52,355 nucleotides of DNA from an uncultured Bacteroidales bacterium (GTDB lineage Bacteria; Bacteroidota; Bacteroidia; Bacteroidales; UBA932): NCBI GenBank assembly GCA_944326315.1, contig CALVDP010000012.1, positions 1 to 52,355 of the forward strand, written 5' to 3'. The position numbers and the translations under genes are program-made. The notes under the pieces were generated by a model. It ran no database searches and was not told the origin of the DNA. It was given only the letters and a program-made list of their open reading frames with translations. This document shows positions 44,977 through 52,355 of this stretch, piece by piece. Position 1 is the stretch's first letter; the number at the start of each line of letters is the position of its first letter.

Positions 44977-47900
44977 TCAGAACCTGAAATACAAATTAAG
45001 CATATAATTGACACCGCTCATATAGAAGTACTTCGGATCGAACCTGTAATATCTGGTCTTGCTTTCGCTGTCGATAAGACGGGTCTGCTCGTATCCTCCG
45101 GTCTTCACGCCCCTGTTGTTCAGGATGTTCTTGACTTCAAGAGAGAAACCGAAATTGTACTTCCTGTCAATATACCAGGACTTGCCCACACTCGCATTGA
45201 GAAGGAACACCGGGTCGAATTTCTCCTGAGCCGCCATATACTCGATCTCCTGCGGGGAAAGGCCCATGTCATCCTGCATCGTACCGTTCAGGAACCAGTT
45301 CCTGCTGTGCTCGGCAAGAGCGGCATCCGTCATGGCATTGTCCGGGCCTGCAACTGCCGTCATTGTCCTGTACAGAGGGTTCATGTCCAGATATGAGTTT
45401 GCGAAGAACTGTCCGTTCAGCTCTACGAACCAGTATGAATTGCTTCTGTAGCGTATGCCGAGGTCGGCAGCAAGCTGTGGAGTGCTCGGGACGTAATGCT
45501 TCTGCTCCTTGTCAAGGATATAGTTGCCGCTGGCATCCCTGTCGTATGTCGTCACACCGTCCACGGTGGTCTTCCTGTAGATCGGATGGCTCTTCCAGTA
45601 AGTCACAGGCTGGTTGTCTATGATGACTTCGGCACTGTTGTCTATGGTCTGGGTCATGTAAGGAGTGGAAGTGTAGATATACTCGCCCCAGCTCAGCACA
45701 CCCTGGAGGAACACATTCTGGAGATAGAGCGGGATTTCGAAACCGAGCTCTATACCCATGTGCCTCTGGTCTATGCCTGTCATGGCGAAATTCGTGAACG
45801 AGTTCTGGGAGTCGTCATAGAAACTCATCATGTCTGTCTGGTCCATGATCTTCGTCCAGAAACCGGTGACACGGACATCATACCCGTTGTTGCTGTAGGT
45901 ATAATTGATGTCTGCCGAAACAGTCTTGGTCGTAGTGAGGTTCGGCACCAGGGTGTTTCTCGTCCTCGGAGAGATGAAAGACTGGTTGAATGTCGGGGCA
46001 TCGTTGATATATGCGGCATTGGCATAGACCCTGTGGCCTCCGGTGAAGAACCAGCTTGCACCTATCTTGGCAGAATAGGTGAAGAAGTCCGCCACATCCG
46101 AACGGCCCTTGGAAGTGATCACATTCCCGTCCTTGTCATAGGACGTGAGGATATTCCCTGTAACGGGACTCTTGATCTCCTGACCGTTCTCGTCAAGGCC
46201 GGCAAACAGGCCCTTCCTGTAGACACCGTCTCTCCAGAACTTGGAATATCCGCCCTCGATGGCTGCATACCCGCGGAAATGGCCCTTCTCGAAAGCTGCG
46301 TTGGCCCATATCTCCGCATCGCGCACATTGGCGAAATAGTCATATCCGTATTTGTCTCCTGCCGACAGCCTTTGTGCGGAGCCGTTGGCGAGATAATAGT
46401 CAAGGTCGTTCTGGATCATCGCAGGGTCAGACGCGAAGTCACGCTCGGCGAACTGGTCAATATTTATATAATAGTCTCCGCCGAGAAGATCATCCGCTAT
46501 CTTGTAGTATTCTGTCTTGTTCCATCTCCAGTTCAGACCACCGGTGAGAGTGAACCAGTCATTGGCCCTCCACTTGACGCTACCGTTGAGATTGAGGTCA
46601 TTCTGGTCGGTACGGCGTTCCTCGATGATATACTTTGACCGTCCGAAGCCGTCTGAATCAAGATTGTTCCTGTTCACATTGTAAAGTCGGTCCCAGTTGA
46701 TATGCCTGGTACTGTTGTAGTTTGTCAGCCATGCTTCCTGAGCCCAGGCATATTTGTCATAGCTTGTACGTCCGTAGTCAGGGTCGTCCATCCAGAAATA
46801 GCTCGGCAGGTTCCTGTAGTAGTCCGGCCTCGGGTCGTATGTGTCATACCAGTCAAGGGCAGTATAGCCGTTCTTTCCCGTACGGTATGTCACGGTAGCC
46901 GAAGCCTCGAGGTTGTCAAGCGGGGTAGCCGTGTATTTCAGGATGAAGACCGGCTCATGAGTCTTGCGGACACGCGCGTTGCGCAACTTGCCGTCCTGAT
47001 AGCCCCAGTTGGAGTTGTACATATTGTCTCCGACAAGGTCATATACTTCCTGTGTCGAGGCATTCTGCGCTCCTCTGTTGGTAGGAGAAGCGAAAGCCAC
47101 CAGGCTGAGCCTGTGCATGTCACCGAATTTCTTCTCGACACCGGCATAGTATGCGAAAGACCTGTAATAGACACCTTTCACCCAGTCATTGCCTCCCAGA
47201 CGGGCAGATACGTTGAATGCGTATGACCAGCCGTTGTCCAGCTCGCCGGAAGCATAGGATGCCATGAAGCGGAGACGGTACAGCGCGCTGTTGGTCAACA
47301 GGCTGAACCTCCATCCCTTGCGGACATTAGACGGGGTGGCCAGGATATTGGTGACACCGTTGTATCCGCCGAAGCCATAGTCATAGGTCTCTGTTCCCAT
47401 GGAAGTCTCCTTGCTTCTCATGGCCTCGTTCAGACCGCTCCAGAGAGACCACGGGGTATAGCCTGTGATGGCATCGTTCATCCGGACACCGCTCAGGTAG
47501 ACATCCTGTGATTCACTTGAATATCCCCTGTTCTTGAAACGTATCGCGCTGAAGCCGTAGCCTGCGATATTGGAATATACGTCATTTCCATAGAGAAGCG
47601 ACGGAGAGTCGGAATATCCGGAATCATCCATATCGAATTCCACGAAGCTCGACTCGTCGAAATTGGTGTTGACGATGTCAGAGGAGAGAAGCGACACGAA
47701 TATAAGGTCCTTTATGAAGCCTTCCACCTTGACATTCACTTCGGAAGCCGAAAAGCCGGGTGCGGACACGACAAGGCGGTAGTCGCCGTTGTCTATTTCG
47801 GAGAAGAGGAAGTATCCGTTCTCATCGGAAGTCCCCTTGGCCACCAGCTTGTCGCCAAGGAAGAGCTCCAGCACGGCATCCGGGATAGGCACCCTTCCGT

Positions 47901-48069
47901 TCCTGTTCACGACAGAGCCTTCCACCCCGCCCCGGTCCCCGGTCACGGGATTGACATAATACTCTATCCTGCCGCCATACGTCTTCTGCCGGTCCTGAGA
48001 CTGCGCACCGGCGATGGAAGACAGGGCAAAAATTGCAATCAGAATGATTGACAATAACTTTCTGTTCAT
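44977..48069 (-). CDS. TonB-dependent outer-membrane receptor with regulatory-like N-terminal domain
   Basis: This 1030-residue outer-membrane importer uses TonB-ExbBD energy. It has a signal peptide (MNRKLLSIILIAIFALSSIAG), a carboxypeptidase-regulatory-like beta-sandwich at about 45-125 (VEGSVVNRNGRVPIPDAVLE), a plug region at about 130-270 (including GYGFSAIRFKNRGYSSESQD and QDVYLSGVRMND), and a 22-strand-type barrel rich in Tyr, Asp and Asn ending in an aromatic residue (MLNLYFRF). No SusD-like partner gene is adjacent, so it is not a standard glycan SusCD pair. It lies between two secreted nuclease-type genes and a DUF5689 lipoprotein, 16 bp after the preceding gene, which suggests uptake of nucleic-acid products. 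Confidence 0.88.
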   Translation of the reverse strand: MNRKLLSIILIAIFALSSIAGAQSQDRQKTYGGRIEYYVNPVTGDRGGVEGSVVNRNGRVPIPDAVLELFLGDKLVAKGTSDENGYFLFSEIDNGDYRLVVSAPGFSASEVNVKVEGFIKDLIFVSLLSSDIVNTNFDESSFVEFDMDDSGYSDSPSLLYGNDVYSNIAGYGFSAIRFKNRGYSSESQDVYLSGVRMNDAITGYTPWSLWSGLNEAMRSKETSMGTETYDYGFGGYNGVTNILATPSNVRKGWRFSLLTNSALYRLRFMASYASGELDNGWSYAFNVSARLGGNDWVKGVYYRSFAYYAGVEKKFGDMHRLSLVAFASPTNRGAQNASTQEVYDLVGDNMYNSNWGYQDGKLRNARVRKTHEPVFILKYTATPLDNLEASATVTYRTGKNGYTALDWYDTYDPRPDYYRNLPSYFWMDDPDYGRTSYDKYAWAQEAWLTNYNSTRHINWDRLYNVNRNNLDSDGFGRSKYIIEERRTDQNDLNLNGSVKWRANDWFTLTGGLNWRWNKTEYYKIADDLLGGDYYINIDQFAERDFASDPAMIQNDLDYYLANGSAQRLSAGDKYGYDYFANVRDAEIWANAAFEKGHFRGYAAIEGGYSKFWRDGVYRKGLFAGLDENGQEIKSPVTGNILTSYDKDGNVITSKGRSDVADFFTYSAKIGASWFFTGGHRVYANAAYINDAPTFNQSFISPRTRNTLVPNLTTTKTVSADINYTYSNNGYDVRVTGFWTKIMDQTDMMSFYDDSQNSFTNFAMTGIDQRHMGIELGFEIPLYLQNVFLQGVLSWGEYIYTSTPYMTQTIDNSAEVIIDNQPVTYWKSHPIYRKTTVDGVTTYDRDASGNYILDKEQKHYVPSTPQLAADLGIRYRSNSYWFVELNGQFFANSYLDMNPLYRTMTAVAGPDNAMTDAALAEHSRNWFLNGTMQDDMGLSPQEIEYMAAQEKFDPVFLLNASVGKSWYIDRKYNFGFSLEVKNILNNRGVKTGGYEQTRLIDSESKTRYYRFDPKYFYMSGVNYMLNLYFRF

Positions 48070-48085
48070 ATTATCTTATACGTTG

Positions 48086-49171
48086 TTAGTTGTTCTCTTG
48101 CTTTTCCAGTACGATGTAGGTAGGGAGGTGGTCACTGTAGCCTCCGATGAACGCTCCGTTGGAGAATGTTCTGAAAGGGGTGCCCTTGTACTGGCCGCGC
48201 TGGGTTATCATGAAGTTCTTCTTGTAGACTACGCCGTAGAAGCCTTTCTTCCCGACAGGCCTGATCCTGAAGCCTCCGTCCGGGGCATTGAGCAAGGTCT
48301 CGTTGACGAGGATCACATCATAGATATTCCATGTTCCCTGATATGCCAGAGAGCCGTATCCGGCCTTAAGCATCGAGATGAACGGAGAGAAGAAATCTTC
48401 CTTGCCGACCTCTTCCGGATTTTCCTTCCCGTGCAGGAACTCTGTCATGCTCACGTCTGTAGGATTGTCATTCATATCTCCCATGACGACTATCTTGATG
48501 CCGGGATACTTCTCCATCATCTTCCGGGCATGGTCATATATGATTTCCGCCCCGCGGCTCCTGAGATCCCAGCCCTTGCCGCCGATACGGGATGGCAGGT
48601 GCGCCACATAAAAGGCAAACTCCTCACCGTCAAGAAGCCCGTGTGCCATAAGTATATCCCTGGTCTTGAACTTGACACGGTCCTCGCCATCCATGGTGAA
48701 CTGTATCTTTCCGCTGCCGAAATCAAACGGTATCGATTCGCTGTCAATCAGCTTGAACTGGTCCGGCCTGTAAAGCAGACCGACATCCACGCCCCTGACA
48801 TCCGGACTGTCATAGTGGACTATCTGATAGTTCGCGGCCGCTATCTCCGGCTGGCTGACGAGGTCTTCCAGGACAAGCCTGTTCTCAATCTCGCTCACTC
48901 CGAGGATGGAGTGGAAACGCCCGTTGGTCTCGGCCATCGACTTGATGACTGTCGCCATGTTGTGAAGCTTCTTCCGATACTTCACATCTGTCCACTGGTT
49001 CTTGCCCTCTGGCAGGAATTCCGCATCGTTCTTGGCTGGATCGTCATAAGTGTCGAAAAGATTTTCAAGGTTGTAGAAACCTACCACATAATTTTTCGTC
49101 CTTCCGTCCTGGCCGGAAGCCATAGAGACAGATATAAGAAGGACAGATAAGATGAGTGCAAATTTTTTCAT
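48086..49171 (-). CDS. Secreted endonuclease/exonuclease/phosphatase-family protein
   Basis: This 361-residue exported phosphodiesterase or nuclease has the DNase I-like fold. A signal peptide (MKKFALILSVLLISVSMASG) is followed by the full set of EEP motifs: GFYNLENLFDTYDD (metal Asn/Glu, about 31-44), LGVSEIENR (catalytic Glu), GDMNDNPTD with D232, and the terminal GYSDHLP with H348. Bacteroidota members of this size are usually annotated as endonucleases, and several are extracellular. It follows the NUC endonuclease gene by 71 bp and precedes the TonB-dependent receptor by 16 bp, consistent with processing oligonucleotides before uptake. A sugar- or lipid-phosphate substrate is an alternative. 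Confidence 0.88.
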   Translation of the reverse strand: MKKFALILSVLLISVSMASGQDGRTKNYVVGFYNLENLFDTYDDPAKNDAEFLPEGKNQWTDVKYRKKLHNMATVIKSMAETNGRFHSILGVSEIENRLVLEDLVSQPEIAAANYQIVHYDSPDVRGVDVGLLYRPDQFKLIDSESIPFDFGSGKIQFTMDGEDRVKFKTRDILMAHGLLDGEEFAFYVAHLPSRIGGKGWDLRSRGAEIIYDHARKMMEKYPGIKIVVMGDMNDNPTDVSMTEFLHGKENPEEVGKEDFFSPFISMLKAGYGSLAYQGTWNIYDVILVNETLLNAPDGGFRIRPVGKKGFYGVVYKKNFMITQRGQYKGTPFRTFSNGAFIGGYSDHLPTYIVLEKQENN

Positions 49172-49242
49172 ATACTAATTAAGGTATATCCTTGTTGTTC
49201 CGATAGATCAAGGTTTCATTTCCAACATGCGGGTCAGCGGGA

Positions 49243-50427
49243 TCAATTCCAGATGCTGACACCTGACGGGTCAGCAGACTCTATCACATCCGCCTGTGAC
49301 TGCCCTACCCTTGCCGGAAGATTGACGAAGAAATCAATGCCGGTAATTTCCTCCAGATCATCTATTGACATGATAAATTCGGACGGGCTGAAACTGTTGC
49401 CGGAATAATTCCTGTGATCGAAATAAAAGCCGGCAGCCGAATATTGCCCGAAACTGTAAGTTGAAGCATGATTGTACCAAAGCAATGCCTTGAAATATCC
49501 TCCCGGGACGGTGACTTCCTTGCCGAGATTGTCGTAGGCGACACCCAGGCTGCCTTCAAGCACACATCCGGTCACCACATACAATGTGTCCGACGACCGG
49601 GACCAGTCACGCACCCGGGTCTCGAAACTTGCCCAAATCCCCTGGTTGAAATTGCGGCCCAACTGAGGTGTCATGTTCGTGAAGTAGAATGTGGATGTAT
49701 TGGCGGACAGTCTGTCTGCGGACGGTAGCTGATGTCCCCTGTCATACCTGCCGTCGTACCCGCTGTACAGCTCAGGCTGCTCATCCCGGGGTACCAGAGG
49801 GTCATATCCCCAGTTGTCCGTACGACTTCCTGTCCCTATGAGGCCAGTGTTCAACGGATAGGCGACCCAATGTGCCACAAGGTTCTCCCTGTCCCACAGG
49901 AAAGAATAGTTCCTGACAGTCTTCCCGCCGGAAGTCATGTCATGCCAGTAGAAATGACAGTCCTCCGTCTCGGCCAATGCAGGAAGCTCCAGCCATCCGG
50001 GATTCTCTGAAAAGCCGGGATCCGGATCAGGATCAGGGTCATCACCTCCGGAAGATTCCTGGCCGGACTGGGTGAAAGTGGCAGCCACGTCCTGCCCTGA
50101 AGCCGTAAGTATGACCTGAAGCGAACGGCTTTCCGCCGATGTATTTTCTTCGTATCTGAGGATTACCCCGTCCTTGCTTCCGCTACCCTCTGTCGAAGTA
50201 AGGTCTGCCCAGACATCATCCGATTCCCCGAAATGAATAGACAATGTCCATTGTCCTGTAGCGGTCACGTCCACGAAAACATAACCGGCCTCACCTGACA
50301 CTGCACTTTCCGAAATGGAAATCTCCGGAGAGATATTCACATCGGATTCGCAAGAAACGGCCAGAGACATCACTGCCACCAGCAGCATGACGGGGAACGT
50401 CCTGTTTATTCTTTGGAAATCAAACAT
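49243..50427 (-). CDS. DNA/RNA non-specific endonuclease lipoprotein with BACON domain
   Basis: This 394-residue protein has a lipoprotein signal (MLLVAVMSLAVSC, then ESD, an acidic surface-export pattern). A BACON-like beta-sandwich follows at about 35-125 (VFVDVTATGQWTLSIHF, ending AATFTQSG), then an Asp/Pro-rich linker (GGDDPDPDPDPG). The catalytic NUC domain (about 150-390) has the signature DRGHQLPSADR (D229, general base H232) and the metal/substrate segment FTNMTPQLGRNFNQG. Family members cut single- and double-stranded DNA and RNA. A lipid-anchored, outward-facing nuclease next to a TonB-dependent receptor suggests digestion of environmental nucleic acids. Confidence 0.9.
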   Translation of the reverse strand: MFDFQRINRTFPVMLLVAVMSLAVSCESDVNISPEISISESAVSGEAGYVFVDVTATGQWTLSIHFGESDDVWADLTSTEGSGSKDGVILRYEENTSAESRSLQVILTASGQDVAATFTQSGQESSGGDDPDPDPDPGFSENPGWLELPALAETEDCHFYWHDMTSGGKTVRNYSFLWDRENLVAHWVAYPLNTGLIGTGSRTDNWGYDPLVPRDEQPELYSGYDGRYDRGHQLPSADRLSANTSTFYFTNMTPQLGRNFNQGIWASFETRVRDWSRSSDTLYVVTGCVLEGSLGVAYDNLGKEVTVPGGYFKALLWYNHASTYSFGQYSAAGFYFDHRNYSGNSFSPSEFIMSIDDLEEITGIDFFVNLPARVGQSQADVIESADPSGVSIWN

Positions 50428-50442
50428 CTACTTTATTGAGAA

Positions 50443-50477
50443 TCAAAGGGATGCCCTGGAGAAGGCTATCCCTTTGA
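50443..50477. terminator. Perfect inverted repeat between the DUF5689 and NUC genes
   Basis: TCAAAGGGAT (50443-50452) and ATCCCTTTGA (50468-50477) pair perfectly, extended by GCC/GGC inside. It lies in the 69-bp gap after the 475-residue lipoprotein gene and just before the nuclease gene (minus strand). No T-run follows, so partial termination, mRNA processing or differential stability fit better than a full stop. Confidence 0.5.
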
Positions 50478-50496
50478 ATATAAAAGATTATGATAA

Positions 50497-51924
50497 TTAT
50501 TCAGCGAACTCGAAATCCCAGAGAATATTCCTTTTTGAGGATTCGACTTTTATCTGCGTTTCGGCAGAAAGCGCGGAAGCGAATGTCACAGTATACTGAT
50601 CCGTATCAGTCACTGTAATAGTATAAGGAGAATTAAATGTCGCCCCGTCATTGGCTGCCGGAGACACGGTCGCCGGATTAATACCGTCAACTCCTGAGAA
50701 AGTCAGGTCCGAAGGTTTATCCTTCCAGGAAACAGCATAGAAAGTCATGCTTTTTGTCCCGGACGGAACAGTAATGGTAGCATCTCCGCTTTTACTACTT
50801 GTCCCCAGCTTCAGCACATCCTTCTCTGTCCCGTTCACGACAGCAGTCTCGGTATATGCGCTGGTTCCCAGTGTCCATACGTATGTAGGCAACTCTGAAG
50901 CAAACCTTTCACCTGTCATCTCATCCGTATCGGTAAGCTTGGCAAGGACTATCTGGATATCAGACCCGTATACGGATGCAATACCTTTCAGAGTGCCGGA
51001 GCCCTGAGGGACATCCTTGGCGCAAAGGTCAGCATTGGTGGATTTGGCATGGGAGATAAGGAATGTGTCACCATCCCTGCCTTCCAGAGTGATGCTTGTC
51101 CTGCTTGTGGCAGAGGCAAGTTTTTTCCTAAGATCGCCATCGACTACCTGGACATCCTTTATAGCCACATACTGGCTTTCATAAGCACCTGTAAGCAACT
51201 CTTCTACAGTAACTTCGACCGGTGTTACCTCAACACCCTCGGACAATACCGTAGTCTTGGCAGCATCTGCCTGCACCTGGAGAAGATTGTTGAAATACTC
51301 ATAATGGGCACCGGTAAGGTCTATGACAAGTTCGTCACCTATAGAGTAAGTGTTCTGGCTGTCGAAATCAAGCTGCACGCCGGCTGTCTCATCCTGTACC
51401 ATAGCCATGGACTGGGTCAGAGCATAATTGGCAAGATCCGTATCGGAGACTACAACAACATTTATGACAAGGTTTTCTCCTTCAAGGAGCCCACCTGTCT
51501 CGGTCTTCTCCGTAGCCAGTTCCCTGATTTGCGCTACTGTGGTATAAGTCACTTTAGATGACCCCGCCTGGGATATCTCCACCTCGTCGCTTACCAGCCC
51601 TGCATTGAACTCAACGCTTCCTGTCCTTGCTGCAATAGTATTGGTTTCAACATAAATCGTCACGGTGACAGGCTCATCCGAAGCCGAGCCGCTTGACGGA
51701 TTTACCTTGATCCAGTCTGCACTCGGAGTAGCAATCCAGTCCCTGTTGGAAGTGACTGTCACTGTCTGAGTCTCCGCCTCTCCTGCCTCTGCAGAAAATT
51801 CTTCCAGAGCGTCCGGAGTAACGGTTATCGACGGATTACCTTCTACCGTATTGTCCGTCTCATCGCAAGCCGCAAACAACGCCGCAGCCGCAAAACCGAT
51901 AAAAAACAAATTTCTTAATTTCAT
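50497..51924 (-). CDS. BACON-DUF5689 surface lipoprotein
   Basis: This 475-residue exported lipoprotein is first in the minus-strand operon. The signal ends ALFAAC (Cys 20) followed by DETD, an acidic surface-targeting pattern. A BACON domain is at about 30-125 (VTVTSNRDWIATPSADWIKV is diagnostic), a DUF5689 OB-like domain at about 130-330 (AMVQDETAGVQLDF, YSIGDELVIDLTGAHYEYF), and a C-terminal beta-sandwich at about 340-470. BACON domains are mostly binding or spacer modules in Bacteroidota surface proteins. It probably holds substrate for the nucleases encoded next. The ligand is unknown. Confidence 0.85.
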   Translation of the reverse strand: MKLRNLFFIGFAAAALFAACDETDNTVEGNPSITVTPDALEEFSAEAGEAETQTVTVTSNRDWIATPSADWIKVNPSSGSASDEPVTVTIYVETNTIAARTGSVEFNAGLVSDEVEISQAGSSKVTYTTVAQIRELATEKTETGGLLEGENLVINVVVVSDTDLANYALTQSMAMVQDETAGVQLDFDSQNTYSIGDELVIDLTGAHYEYFNNLLQVQADAAKTTVLSEGVEVTPVEVTVEELLTGAYESQYVAIKDVQVVDGDLRKKLASATSRTSITLEGRDGDTFLISHAKSTNADLCAKDVPQGSGTLKGIASVYGSDIQIVLAKLTDTDEMTGERFASELPTYVWTLGTSAYTETAVVNGTEKDVLKLGTSSKSGDATITVPSGTKSMTFYAVSWKDKPSDLTFSGVDGINPATVSPAANDGATFNSPYTITVTDTDQYTVTFASALSAETQIKVESSKRNILWDFEFAE

Positions 51925-51996
51925 AACTTCAAGTTATTAAAACAATATTCTACCTTAATACCTTATAATATTATCAACACCTTGCCTTAAGACTGA

Positions 51997-52028
51997 CAAA
52001 GATATATATTTTAACACCACAAAACAAA
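51997..52028 (-). promoter_or_regulatory. Consensus promoter of the lipoprotein/nuclease/TonB operon
   Basis: On the minus strand TTTG (52028-52025), 20 bp, TATCTTTG (52004-51997) is a full match to the Bacteroidota consensus, in an AT-rich setting. Transcription would start near 51990, giving a leader of about 65 nt before the ATG at 51924. Confidence 0.65.
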
Positions 52029-52111
52029 AAGAAAATAAATTAAATTTCAGTTAAATTTCCGATTCATTACTCATTTGCCGTCTTTTCATGATAATTATTA
52101 ACTTTAACGTG

Positions 52112-52263
52112 AATTCGATAAAATGAATGGAATGAATTTCATCGAATTACCTCTATGGAGGACGAAGTCCGATGTAAGTTCTCCCCTACGCAGGGGAGAA
52201 TTTAAGAGGGGTGACACGAAAAAGGAAAGGGATTTCGAAGAAATCGTAACGTCAGTTCGACGG
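52112..52263. repeat. Hairpin cluster at the right edge, probable dispersed non-coding element
   Basis: The 327 bp after the operon promoter hold no gene. From 52112 they contain a series of stems: AATTCGAT / ATCGAATT (52112-52119 and 52141-52148), GGAC-GAA-GTCC (52160-52170), TTCTCCCCT-ACGC-AGGGGAGAA (52179-52200), GATTTC-GAA-GAAATC (52231-52245) and CGTC-AGTTC-GACG (52250-52262). The dense arrangement suggests a mobile or structured element rather than a plain terminator. Nothing recognisable follows to the window end. Confidence 0.55.
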
Positions 52264-52355
52264 AATCTTTGATACTGAACCACTACTGTCCCGTTTAAAC
52301 TAACTCATACTAAATAAGTTAGGATATTCATCAGTTGAAACGGAATTTTGATTTT

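Noticed and set aside
44977-48069. SusC/SusD glycan-uptake locus
   Set aside because: No SusD-like lipoprotein and no glycoside hydrolase is encoded nearby. The partners are nuclease-type and DUF5689 proteins.
45496-49150. Long plus-strand open frames (378-380 codons) opposite the TonB receptor and EEP genes
   Set aside because: They are antisense to proteins with clear signal peptides and motifs, and no promoter or recognisable domain is seen.

Overview
The window looks like a chromosomal segment of a Bacteroidales bacterium (phylum Bacteroidota), probably an uncultured gut-type member of roughly 50% GC. The evidence is the promoter type (a TAnnTTTG -7 element, sometimes with TTTG 19-20 bp upstream), the lack of clear Shine-Dalgarno sites, and the gene families present: DUF5689 and BACON lipoproteins, a TonB-dependent receptor with a carboxypeptidase-regulatory-like domain, type III glutamine synthetase, LL-diaminopimelate aminotransferase, and an exonuclease-RecQ-UvrD fusion. 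I see no rRNA, tRNA, CRISPR array or complete insertion sequence. Genus cannot be decided from what I can see.

Layout. 1-117 is the 3' end of an unidentified gene. 149-2527 is a promoter, an XRE-cupin regulator and an acyl-CoA synthetase. 2585-9166 holds a small helical protein, a Fur-family regulator and a complete heavy-metal RND efflux operon (adaptor, pump, outer-membrane channel). 9323-21382 is a nitrogen-assimilation block: gltB-gltD-asnB, then dapF-dapL-glnN, all on the plus strand. 21486-27519 is an AraC regulator divergent from a TolC/HlyD/two-permease ABC-2 type exporter with no ATPase gene beside it. 27468-33392 (minus strand) is bcp, the giant helicase fusion, and guanine deaminase. 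33515-34603 is a secreted SGNH hydrolase whose leader carries four 12-bp repeats. 34604-36943 is RNase R.

36944-37572 is a 629-bp divergent intergenic region and the strangest part of the window. It holds seven imperfect repeat units, each carrying a Bacteroidota promoter-like pair (TTTG, 19-20 bp, then G/T-ATATTTG) between two hairpins whose stems change sequence but stay paired. The last unit is a full consensus promoter and points at gpmI. Downstream come gpmI, a ROK-family sugar kinase and manA (sugar-phosphate metabolism).

41472-51924 (minus strand) reads from a strong promoter at 51997-52028: a BACON/DUF5689 lipoprotein, a BACON-NUC (DNA/RNA non-specific endonuclease) lipoprotein, a secreted endonuclease/exonuclease/phosphatase-family protein, a TonB-dependent receptor without a SusD partner, a second DUF5689 lipoprotein, and an M3 peptidase lipoprotein that may have its own promoter. 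I infer that the first five form a nucleic-acid capture and scavenging system at the cell surface. The right edge (52112-52263) is a non-coding cluster of hairpins, several with a C-GAA-G triloop also found at 41327-41415 and in the gpmI array.
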